Shown: piece by piece, positions 26,047-33,683 of the stretch
Numbering within the stretch: the first letter of the stretch is position 1
Layout of the letters: each line of letters opens with the position of its first letter
Assembly: GCA_018056955.1 (NCBI GenBank)
Contig: JAGPEQ010000021.1
Coordinates: forward strand, 1 to 35,464
Source of the DNA: Bacteroidales bacterium
GTDB lineage: Bacteria; Bacteroidota; Bacteroidia; Bacteroidales; Tenuifilaceae
Length of the DNA stretch: 35,464 nt
Direction: 5' to 3'
Made by a program: the position numbers and the translations under genes
Notes under the pieces: model-generated
What the model was told of the DNA's origin: nothing
What the model saw: only the letters and a program-made list of their open reading frames with translations
The model's database searches: none

Positions 26047-27466
26047 CGTGAACGTTTAGCAAATCGTTAATCTTTTTCTTTAGGAGGTGGGCGTTAATAG
26101 GCTTTGAAACATAGTCGTTACAGCCCACCTCAAAACATTTAAGATTATCGTGAGGTAGAGCGTAGGCGGTTTGTGCAATAATTGGTAAATCAGGATAATT
26201 TTCTCTTATTCTTAAAGTTGCCTCATACCCATCAACCACAGGCATTTGAATGTCCATTAGAACAATATCAACTGGGGAACCATTGAGTACCATGGATACT
26301 GCTTCCTCGCCATTTCTTGCCCAAAGAATTTTGGCTTTTGTATCGGCTAGAACAGTGGAAAGGTATTTATAGTTGGTATCAATATCCTCAGCTATCAGGA
26401 TAGTTATGCCCTCCCACTTATATTCAGGATTTTTGGCTTTGAAAATTACAGAACCATCGTTAACGCTCTTTGATTCGTGGTAAGGGAGGGAAAAGTGGAA
26501 TGTAGTCCCCTGCCCGACCTCCGACTCAAACCAGATATCGCCACCGAGCAACTCAATGATATGTTTAGAAATGTACAACCCGATACCAGTACCGCCGTAT
26601 TTACGGGTTGAACCCTCCTGTACCTGACGGAACCTGTCGAAAATAATATCCTGCTTATCCTTTGGAATGCCAATTCCTGTATCCCTTACAAAAAATTCAA
26701 TATTGCTCTTATTCTCGTTAATCAGGTAACCAAACTCAACCGATCCCCTTTCAGTAAATTTCAGAGCATTACCAATAAGGTTAACCAGAACCTGACGTAA
26801 ACGTTGGGCATCGGTGTATAGGATATTTGATTCATCGTCGTTCAGGTTGAGTAAGCGAATATTAATATGCTCTTTTTCCTGCTTGAACTTAATCTCGTTG
26901 AAAAATGTGTATACCTCAAACATCAGGTTATCGAGGTTACAGTCGGCAGGATTAACGGTTAGCTGTCCAGCATCTATCTTGGATAAATCGATAATATCAT
27001 CTATGAGATTAACCAGCATCATGCCGTTATGGTAAATGATATCGATATACCTATCGCGCTTTTCCTGCGATTCCTCATTCTTTAGGAGCTGGGCAAATCC
27101 TAATATGCCATTCATTGGGGTGCGAATCTCATGGCTCATATTGGCCAGGAAGTTTGATTTGAGGATATCGGCTTCCTCGGCCCTAATCTTGGCATTTTGG
27201 ACTGCTGCTTCGAGTCGTTGTATCTCTAGATGAGCTTTTGCAAGTGTATCGGCCTGTTCATCGTTTTCAATTTGTAGCTCTTTACATTGAATCTTTAACT
27301 TTTGAATCTCCTCCCTAAGCTGTTCAAGCAAAACCGAGTGGGATGAACTATTAACTGCATTTGCAGATAATTTTCTTTTATGGTAATTATGTGTAATGAA
27401 ATATGTAGTGGCTGTAGATACTAACGCCACGATGATTATAATTCCGATACCCATAAATTCCAACAT
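26033..27466 (-). CDS. Hybrid histidine kinase with receiver domain
   Basis: From the ATG at 27466 the protein has 477 residues; a TTG seven codons upstream is less likely. One membrane helix (about 3-24, [18 protein letters not shown]) is followed by a coiled coil (about 40-100). HisKA has the phosphorylated H112 in [12 protein letters not shown]. HATPase_c has N box [20 protein letters not shown] and [13 protein letters not shown]-terminal receiver carries the phospho-acceptor D405 in VLMDIQMP, with the acidic IAEDID at its start. There is no periplasmic sensory domain, so input must come through the short membrane part or a partner protein. No response regulator is adjacent. Its 3' end overlaps kdsA by 14 bases. 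Confidence 0.93.
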   Translation of the reverse strand: MLEFMGIGIIIIVALVSTATTYFITHNYHKRKLSANAVNSSSHSVLLEQLREEIQKLKIQCKELQIENDEQADTLAKAHLEIQRLEAAVQNAKIRAEEADILKSNFLANMSHEIRTPMNGILGFAQLLKNEESQEKRDRYIDIIYHNGMMLVNLIDDIIDLSKIDAGQLTVNPADCNLDNLMFEVYTFFNEIKFKQEKEHINIRLLNLNDDESNILYTDAQRLRQVLVNLIGNALKFTERGSVEFGYLINENKSNIEFFVRDTGIGIPKDKQDIIFDRFRQVQEGSTRKYGGTGIGLYISKHIIELLGGDIWFESEVGQGTTFHFSLPYHESKSVNDGSVIFKAKNPEYKWEGITILIAEDIDTNYKYLSTVLADTKAKILWARNGEEAVSMVLNGSPVDIVLMDIQMPVVDGYEATLRIRENYPDLPIIAQTAYALPHDNLKCFEVGCNDYVSKPINAHLLKKKINDLLNVHVKSS

Positions 27467-27585
27467 AATTATTCTATGCGAATTCAAATATTCAACTTTT
27501 TAAATACAATAACAATAATTATTTGCCTAAAAAGCCTAAGAATTCCTTGAATAGATTTATAGTTTAAATAAACGACACGTTTTAA

Positions 27586-27625
27586 ATGACAAAAGGTTTC
27601 CTTAGAATCATTCTAAAGAAACCTT
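27586..27625 (-). terminator. Terminator downstream of the barrel protein gene
   Basis: A 16-bp stem pairs 27593-27608 with 27610-27625 with a single G-U-type mismatch and a one-base loop, so the tip must open in practice. On the minus strand it is followed by TTTTGTCATTT. It lies 18 bases beyond the stop codon at 27643. Confidence 0.7.
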
Positions 27626-27642
27626 CTGACATTAAATAAAGC

Positions 27643-28290
27643 CTAAAAGAAGAAACCAACGCTCATGATGATTTGTGGATTGCGTTGATCGAATGAGTAG
27701 TCGGTACCACCCAAAGTGATGCCAGTTCCAAGTTTGCTGAGGTTGCCTTCGTATTTAAGGTCGAGGGTAAGGGTTTTAAGAATATCGAGCCCTACTCCTA
27801 CCTGGTACCCAAAAGTTGCCGACCTGAAATTATTTTTCACTGTTTGGTTGGTCAAATCGGCTAATTTATCTTTAAGACCATCGTTTTCAGAGATTAAGAT
27901 TGTTGCAACCGGTCCAAGTCCAACCCTAGCAGGACCAAATTTCCATCCAACAATAACTGGGATATCGAACTTGTTGAACTTTTGCATTTCGTTGTAAACA
28001 TCGTTTAGGGTAACATCCTTAAGCATAACCTCGCCCTGCGAGCGGGAAAAAAGCAGCTCAGGCTGAACAAAGAAACCCATAATTTGCACCCGGGCAAAAA
28101 GCCCTGCGTGAAATCCAAGCTTAGCATCGCCCTGCTCCACAATGTATTGGTTTGCACCGTCGGTAATGGTTGCCTTACTAAACTTAACATTGGATGAGCT
28201 AATGCCGCCCTTAAGCCCCATTCTAAAGAACTGAGCGTTAGAGAACAGGGAAAGGCTTGTGAGTGCTAAAATAAAAAGTGTTCTTTTCAT
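27643..28290 (-). CDS. PorT-type outer-membrane beta-barrel protein
   Basis: The 215-residue protein starts with a signal peptide MKRTLFILALTSLSLFSNAQ, then FFRMGLKGGISSSNVKF, the usual beginning of the OMP_b-brl_2 (PorT-like) family. It shows alternating strands such as FHAGLFARVQIMGFFVQPEL and TFGYQVGVGLDILKTLTLDL, and ends MSVGFFF with a terminal phenylalanine, the outer-membrane insertion signal. Size predicts about eight strands. Specific function is unknown. It follows cls by 56 bases on the same strand and may share its transcript. Confidence 0.85.
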   Translation of the reverse strand: MKRTLFILALTSLSLFSNAQFFRMGLKGGISSSNVKFSKATITDGANQYIVEQGDAKLGFHAGLFARVQIMGFFVQPELLFSRSQGEVMLKDVTLNDVYNEMQKFNKFDIPVIVGWKFGPARVGLGPVATILISENDGLKDKLADLTNQTVKNNFRSATFGYQVGVGLDILKTLTLDLKYEGNLSKLGTGITLGGTDYSFDQRNPQIIMSVGFFF

Positions 28291-28346
28291 AGTAATCGGA
28301 TTTAAAAAGGTTTAATGATCTACTATTATCAAATTGCGTGCTAGAT

Positions 28347-29822
28347 TTAAAAGAGTGGACTAATTAATCGTGCCAATGCTTCCTTGTAGCTATTTTTCAG
28401 CGGACGTTTACTCCAGCTTTGGGGTGTAATAACCTGGCTTTGTACCAGGTTGGATAAGAAATTCTCCTCAAGCCTTTCAGTAACCTGATTATCGTAAATG
28501 AAAGCCGCCACCTCAAAGTTATCCTCAAAGCTGCGGATATCCATGTTAGCCGACCCCACCATGGCCAGCTTACCATCAATCATCATCACCTTGGAGTGGT
28601 TAAAGCCATTTTGGTAAAGGTAAACCTTAATACCTGCCTCCAGTAGCTCGGAAACATAAGAGAGTGAACTCCAGTAAACAACGGTAGAATCGGATTTTCC
28701 GGGTAAAATAATCCTAACATCAATCCCACTTAGTGCTGCTGTTTTAAGGGCTGTTAGGATACTTTCGTTAGGTATAAAGTAAGGCGTAGATATATAGATA
28801 TGCTTATTGGCACGTGTTATGGCATGAAAAAAGGCTTGCATAATACTTGCCCAGTCGGAATCGGGACCGCTTGTTACAATTTGTAAGGGATGGTAACTGG
28901 TAACGGTTGGCTGAGGAAAGTAAATATTACGTTCCCTGATGATTTTTCCAGTAACAAAGTACCAATCAATCAGAAAGATAACCTGAAGTGAATGAACTGC
29001 CTCACCCTCGATTTTCAACATGGTGTCGTACCACTGGCCAAGCCTTCGGGTACCCTCGATGTACCGGTCAGCAATATTCATTCCACCTAAATAACCAACT
29101 TTTCCATCGACCACTACTACTTTTCGGTGGTTTCGGTAGTTTACCCTACTGGTAAGCAAGGGGAATCGAACCTCCATGAACGGATAAATCTCTATGCCAG
29201 CATCTTTTAGCTCCTTGACATACCTTTTTGGTAGGCTCCAACTCCCTACATCATCGAATAGGACTCTAACCTTAACGCCCTCTTTAGCCTTTGTTATCAG
29301 GATATTTTTAATTCGGTTACCCAGCTTATCGTCATTAATAATATAAAACTCGATATGAATACTTGAAGTGGCTGAGTATAGTGATTCAATTATGGAATCG
29401 AAGGCTTGATTACCTGTTTGGAAAATCTCAACCTCATTCTTTTCAGTTAGCAGGGCCTTGCTGTTGTTGAGCAAAAGGGTGATAATACTTAAATGATCAG
29501 CAAGCTTATGGTGAATATCGGTTTTAGAGGAAAAGCGGATAACCTGCTTATGGCTTAAATACTCAATTTGTTCAATATCCTGAATCTCTTTACGGCTAAA
29601 CAGCTTTTCCTTTCTACGGTTTTGGCCAAATACGATATAAAGTAATAACCCAAGTATTGGTAAAGTGATAAGAAGTAAAACCCAAGTGGACGTTTTAGCG
29701 GGATCGCGCTTTTCATGGATAATCATTGCGGCCGTAGAAAGCACGGTAATGATATAAATCGCCCATAGTAGCGTAGTTAGGTGGTTTAAAAACGTTTCGG
29801 TTAGTATGTTCAAGGCAACCAT
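28347..29822 (-). CDS. cls: Cardiolipin synthase (PLD family)
   Basis: The enzyme joins two phosphatidylglycerol molecules into cardiolipin and glycerol at the inner membrane. From the ATG at 29822 it has 491 residues (a TTG two codons earlier also opens the frame). Two N-terminal membrane helices (about 13-35 and 45-66, a PLDc_N region) precede two phospholipase D domains. Their HKD motifs are H232-x-K234-x4-D239 (HRKVVVVDGKVGYLGG) and H409-x-K411-x4-D416 (HSKVMMIDGKLAMVGSANMD). Length and helices fit the bacterial ClsA type. It is preceded by an SDR gene 50 bases away and followed by the barrel gene, perhaps an envelope-related operon. Confidence 0.94.
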   Translation of the reverse strand: MVALNILTETFLNHLTTLLWAIYIITVLSTAAMIIHEKRDPAKTSTWVLLLITLPILGLLLYIVFGQNRRKEKLFSRKEIQDIEQIEYLSHKQVIRFSSKTDIHHKLADHLSIITLLLNNSKALLTEKNEVEIFQTGNQAFDSIIESLYSATSSIHIEFYIINDDKLGNRIKNILITKAKEGVKVRVLFDDVGSWSLPKRYVKELKDAGIEIYPFMEVRFPLLTSRVNYRNHRKVVVVDGKVGYLGGMNIADRYIEGTRRLGQWYDTMLKIEGEAVHSLQVIFLIDWYFVTGKIIRERNIYFPQPTVTSYHPLQIVTSGPDSDWASIMQAFFHAITRANKHIYISTPYFIPNESILTALKTAALSGIDVRIILPGKSDSTVVYWSSLSYVSELLEAGIKVYLYQNGFNHSKVMMIDGKLAMVGSANMDIRSFEDNFEVAAFIYDNQVTERLEENFLSNLVQSQVITPQSWSKRPLKNSYKEALARLISPLF

Positions 29823-29872
29823 ACCCAAATTTTTCTCTAATTAAGAAAAATTCGGGAAATTATGCAAATAAC

Positions 29873-30700
29873 CTATTTAAAGGGCGAATTGGGCTCTTTT
29901 GCCATGTATCCGTATAGAAGCCGATCGATCACAGTTGGCAGAATGCGTTGGGCCAGTACCGATATTTTACCTTCGGTACCCATGATAATATTCCTACGGC
30001 GTTTAGCAATTCCATTAACAATAATTTTTGCAACCTCCTCGGGAGTCATCATGTTTTTCTCATCGCGAGGCGACATACCCTGAGGGGTACCATCGGCGGT
30101 TAAAGCCGAGAATCTGACGTTAGTAGCTGTAAACCCAGGAGCCGCAATCATTACATGCAAACCGTTCTTGAGATTTTCGATACGTAAGGTTTCCAGGAAA
30201 CCATGCATTGCAAATTTTGATGCTGAATACCCACATCGGCCTGGTAATCCGTGGAATCCAGCAATGGAACTCACACCTACTACTGAACCTTTTGTCTCAA
30301 GCAAATAGGGTAATGCATACTTTGTACAGTAAACAGTACCCCAAAAATTTACATCCATGAGATGCCGAATAACCTTAAGGTCAACATCCTTAAAAAGGGC
30401 ACGCATGGAAACGCCTGCGTTATTGATAAGTATATCGATTTGTCCGTACCTGCTTATGGCCTGTTCAACTAAGTTTTTACAGTCACTCTCGCTGGTCACA
30501 TCGGTTTTTACAGGCAGCACCTCTACTCCAACTGAGGATAGTTCAGATGCAATAGCCTTAAGCTCATCGATGTTACGAGCACCAATAACCAGCTTGGTGT
30601 TATACTTTGAAAACTCGTAGGTTAAAGCCTTTCCAATGCCCGATGATGCACCAGTAATAACAACTACTTTTCCCGATAGTTTATTTAATGCCTTTGTCAT
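29873..30700 (-). CDS. Short-chain dehydrogenase/reductase
   Basis: This classical SDR of 275 residues has the cofactor motif TGASSGIG (17-24), INNAGVSMR and catalytic S145, Y158 and K162 (SSIAGFHGLPGRCGYSASK). ARN after the second strand suggests an NADP preference, as does the basic character there. The C-terminal part (KRRRNIIMGTEGKISVLAQR, then YGYMAKEP) resembles SDRs linked to lipid or short-chain alcohol metabolism; the substrate cannot be named. It lies 50 bases before cls, so a role in lipid metabolism is possible but unproven. Confidence 0.85.
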   Translation of the reverse strand: MTKALNKLSGKVVVITGASSGIGKALTYEFSKYNTKLVIGARNIDELKAIASELSSVGVEVLPVKTDVTSESDCKNLVEQAISRYGQIDILINNAGVSMRALFKDVDLKVIRHLMDVNFWGTVYCTKYALPYLLETKGSVVGVSSIAGFHGLPGRCGYSASKFAMHGFLETLRIENLKNGLHVMIAAPGFTATNVRFSALTADGTPQGMSPRDEKNMMTPEEVAKIIVNGIAKRRRNIIMGTEGKISVLAQRILPTVIDRLLYGYMAKEPNSPFK

Positions 30701-30854
30701 GGTATTTTAAAATATTGTTCAGCTAATCTATTAAATAATGGCTTACATGAGTTTGAATTACTGTTAAAGTGTAACATTTAATCTTTTTAACATAATTCAT
30801 CAATCTGATAATCAATGTCTAGAACAATATTTACATTTGAAATGAAAGAAAAAT

Positions 30855-30885
30855 TTGTATATTTTAGAGAAAGAGTCTATCTTTG
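30855..30885 (+). promoter_or_regulatory. Promoter of tRNA-Lys
   Basis: TTG at 30855-30857 is followed after 20 bases by TATCTTTG at 30878-30885, a full match to the Bacteroidota consensus TTG-N19-21-TAnnTTTG, 39 bases before the tRNA. It is among the best promoter matches in the window. Confidence 0.8.
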
Positions 30886-30924
30886 CAACGCAAAAAACAA
30901 AAGTAGTTCTCAACAAAATAGGTA

Positions 30925-31000
30925 GATTCAGTAGCTCAGCAGGTAGAGCACATCCCTTTTAAGGATGGGGTCCTGGGTTCGAATCCCAGCTGAATCACCA
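30925..31000 (+). tRNA. tRNA-Lys (anticodon TTT)
   Basis: A full cloverleaf is visible: acceptor GATTCAG/CTGAATC, D arm GCTC/GAGC, anticodon stem CATCC/GGATG with loop CTTTTAA, and T arm CTGGG-TTCGAAT-CCCAG. The anticodon TTT decodes AAA and AAG. Discriminator A is followed by an encoded CCA (30998-31000), unlike tRNA-Thr in this window. It has its own promoter and terminator. Confidence 0.97.
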
Positions 31001-31028
31001 AAAAGCCCGATGGAAACGTCGGGCTTTT
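31001..31028 (+). terminator. Intrinsic terminator of tRNA-Lys
   Basis: AAAAGCCCGA (31001-31010) pairs over 10 bp with TCGGGCTTTT (31019-31028) around an 8-base loop and ends in a T run. It begins directly after the encoded CCA. Confidence 0.88.
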
Positions 31029-31035
31029 GTATTAA

Positions 31036-31063
31036 GGTTAAAGGTTAAAGGTTAAAGGTTAAA
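31036..31063 (+). repeat. Tandem heptamer repeat (GGTTAAA)x4
   Basis: Four perfect copies of GGTTAAA run from 31036 to 31063, followed by decayed copies (GGGTAAAAGTTAAAG) to about 31087. The repeat is intergenic, between the tRNA-Lys terminator and the terminator of the amylase unit. A seven-base unit is prone to slippage, so copy number may vary among strains. The remaining sequence up to 31225 shows no gene or clear signal. Confidence 0.85.
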
Positions 31064-31225
31064 GATAAAAAGGGGTAAAAGTTAAAGAGAGCCTCTTCCG
31101 GGAATTTATTTGATTTTGCATCTAATGTAAATCAAACCTTTGGCTATTGTTGATACAATTATAATAAACACAAAAGAAGTATCGTAAAGCAAAATCCTAT
31201 ACACAACCTTTTGCTCTCCAAAAGT

Positions 31226-31255
31226 AAAAAAGGTCGGATTATTGCTAATCCGACC
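31226..31255 (-). terminator. Intrinsic terminator of the GH13 gene pair
   Basis: GGTCGGATTA (31232-31241) pairs over 10 bp with TAATCCGACC (31246-31255) around a TTGC loop. The minus strand continues with TTTTTTA, placing this about 25 bases after the amylase stop codon. Confidence 0.88.
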
Positions 31256-31281
31256 ATTTTATTGGTTAGAAATTCATTAGC

Positions 31282-33663
31282 TTAATTTATTCTGGTTGTG
31301 AATATTTCGAAACTGTTTGGCTTAAGCGTAACTTCAAGTTTCCCGTTTTGGATTGAGTACTTAGAATTGAAGTTTGGATATAATACGCTATCACTCATAT
31401 ATTCAGGAAGTTGTAGGTCGATAACTTGTTCCTGGTTCGACTTGTTGAAGATTACAACTACGGTATTGTCAAAATACTTACGAACGTAAGCGTAAACATT
31501 ATCGTTTACGAGGATGGTTTGGAATGAGCCGTAAACCAGAGCCAGGTTATTTCTGCGGATGTTTACAAGCTTTGTAACAGTTTCAAGGGTTTGTTGCTCA
31601 AGGGTTGATAATCCTTCAAACTTCATCATGCGGCGGTTGTCGGGGTCGTTGCCACCGGGCATTCCAAACTCGTCGCCGTAGTATATGGTTGGAACACCGG
31701 GAATGGTCATGTTGAATGCGTTAAGCATGCAGAGTTTAGCATAAGCAGTACTATCGCCAACGCCAATTTCGCGGGTCCAACCAGCCTTTTTGGCATCCTC
31801 ACCGAAACGTAAGGCTCCACCGGCATAGGAAATAAAACGACCCCTATCCTGATTTCCTGAGATATAGCCCATAAGGTTAATCCAGCCAAAATAGCTGAAT
31901 GTTTGGTGCAGTGCTCCATCAAGCTTAGTAAAGGGGTAGTCGTTGCGGGCAAAAGCGGCTACCGAGGCATCGTAAATGTTAAAATCGAACTGGGCGTCGA
32001 GCATGCCGCTGCCAATGTAGCTTGCAATGAGTTCGTGGCTGCCATAGGTTTCGCCAATCTGGTAAACCGGTTTATTGGGTAGGTTAAGCTTGATTTTTTG
32101 GGTAAGCCTACGCCAGAAATTCTCGTGAATATGTTTAGTGGCATCGTGGCGGAATCCATCGAGGTCGTAATGGGAAACCCAGAATAAAGCTGAGTCGGTC
32201 ATGGGTTCATAAACCTCAGGACGTTCCAGGTCGAGCGTTGGAAGAAACGTATCGAACCAAGTTGTAAGGCGATACTCATCCCAGCGTTCGGTGTTTAGTG
32301 AACCATCGGGCAGGTAAAGCGATGTAGCCCAGTCGGGATGCTGCTTGTAAAGGGGATGCTCCTGGTGAACGTGGTTGGCCACGTAATCGAGTATAACGTT
32401 CATGTTTCGCTTATGGGCTTCAGCAATAAGCTCATTAAGTTCACTCTCAGTCCCAAACCTAAAGTCGACCTTGGAAGAAGAAACCGGCCAGTAGCCATGG
32501 TAGCCCGAAAATTTGGTGCGGGGTTGTGGATATAATCCCCATGCCCCTAAGGGGTTTTGAGTAATTGGTGAAAGCCATATAGTATTGATTCCCAGTTTGG
32601 TAAAATATCCATCCTTAACCTTTTGGGTAACGCCAGCCAGGTCGCCACCAAAGTAATTTGCCTTGGGGTGTATTTCGGGATCGTTCACCTTGAAATCGTT
32701 GGATGGGTTGCCGTTCTTAAAGCGGTCAACCAAAAGGAAATACATGATTTGAGTATGCTTATCGCTACGGGAAAGCTGCGATGGATTTATTACCACCCTA
32801 TTTCCCTCAAGCGGTATAAGTAGATTGTTCGATTCCCCTTGCTGGTTGTAGGCCCAAATGCGTATATGGGATCGCTTGTAACCTCGGGCATTTTCAGGTA
32901 TTGTTATTTCGTAAAATCCTTCCTTAGAGGTAATAAATTTATCATCCATTAAGTAATTCTGCCACAGCACAATAAACTTATCTATATTTCCTATCGCTTT
33001 AATAAACAATTTATTTCCATCCGTTGAGAATGGAACGAGTTTGGGTAGCTCCTCAGGATTTGTATTGCCAACAACTAACACTGAGTTATACCCACCCATT
33101 CCATTATCTTCAAAAGTGGGGTTTGCTGGGTCAAGCATCCACTTGCCGTCAATAACAACCTGGTAATGGTATTTCCCCGGATTTAAAAGCTTAGTAGTTT
33201 TATAAACCTTTCCATCGAATGTAAGATTGGTAGAACTGGGATTCCAGTCGTTTATTTGCCCTGCAAGCTGAACGCTTTTTACCTTTTTCCCCTGAGGATC
33301 GAAGGTGAATGTTACAGGAAGTTTACGATTTTTCCGAACCAATAAACAGTATTTATCGCCCTTAGCCCAGATAAAAATATATGAGAGCCATGGCAATGAC
33401 TGATTGTCAGCTTTCAAAGTAAGGTATGCCTTACTATCGGAAATGCTATACTGAAAATGTGAGGGTATAGATACGGAATCAATCGCCTGAGGATCAGGGA
33501 AGTAATCGGTTAGGTAAACCAATGTACTATCGCCAGCAAGCTGAATTACTGAAAGCAAATCATGAACTGCCGGGCTGGTAGTAGCATGTTCAATCCGTAA
33601 ACTTTTTTGGCATGAACTTACTAAAAAGGTTACGGTAATCAATGCTAATAATCTGTATTTCAT
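31282..33663 (-). CDS. GH13 alpha-amylase family lipoprotein with N-terminal glycan-binding domain
   Basis: The ATG at 33663 gives 793 residues starting MKYRLLALITVTFLVSSC, a lipoprotein signal with C18; an ATG two codons earlier is equally possible. After a beta-rich N-terminal region comes an E-set/CBM48-like glycogen-binding domain (about 100-190, VQLAGQINDWNP, PGKYHYQVVIDGKW). The GH13 barrel has DYVANHVHQEHP (region I), nucleophile D507 in GFRHDATKHI (region II), acid/base E538 in QIGETYG (region III) and D606 in SGNQDRGRF, where the usual NHD reads NQD (region IV). It should hydrolyse alpha-1,4-glucans at the cell surface or periplasm. It follows a second GH13 gene by 20 bases in one operon. 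The SusG comparison is by function only. Confidence 0.92.
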   Translation of the reverse strand: MKYRLLALITVTFLVSSCQKSLRIEHATTSPAVHDLLSVIQLAGDSTLVYLTDYFPDPQAIDSVSIPSHFQYSISDSKAYLTLKADNQSLPWLSYIFIWAKGDKYCLLVRKNRKLPVTFTFDPQGKKVKSVQLAGQINDWNPSSTNLTFDGKVYKTTKLLNPGKYHYQVVIDGKWMLDPANPTFEDNGMGGYNSVLVVGNTNPEELPKLVPFSTDGNKLFIKAIGNIDKFIVLWQNYLMDDKFITSKEGFYEITIPENARGYKRSHIRIWAYNQQGESNNLLIPLEGNRVVINPSQLSRSDKHTQIMYFLLVDRFKNGNPSNDFKVNDPEIHPKANYFGGDLAGVTQKVKDGYFTKLGINTIWLSPITQNPLGAWGLYPQPRTKFSGYHGYWPVSSSKVDFRFGTESELNELIAEAHKRNMNVILDYVANHVHQEHPLYKQHPDWATSLYLPDGSLNTERWDEYRLTTWFDTFLPTLDLERPEVYEPMTDSALFWVSHYDLDGFRHDATKHIHENFWRRLTQKIKLNLPNKPVYQIGETYGSHELIASYIGSGMLDAQFDFNIYDASVAAFARNDYPFTKLDGALHQTFSYFGWINLMGYISGNQDRGRFISYAGGALRFGEDAKKAGWTREIGVGDSTAYAKLCMLNAFNMTIPGVPTIYYGDEFGMPGGNDPDNRRMMKFEGLSTLEQQTLETVTKLVNIRRNNLALVYGSFQTILVNDNVYAYVRKYFDNTVVVIFNKSNQEQVIDLQLPEYMSDSVLYPNFNSKYSIQNGKLEVTLKPNSFEIFTTRIN

Positions 33664-33683
33664 ATACATAATATTTTAAAGAT

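Noticed and set aside
31036..31087. CRISPR-like or attachment-site repeat next to tRNA-Lys
   Set aside because: The unit is only seven bases with no spacers, and no second copy of the tRNA 3' end or integrase gene is present.
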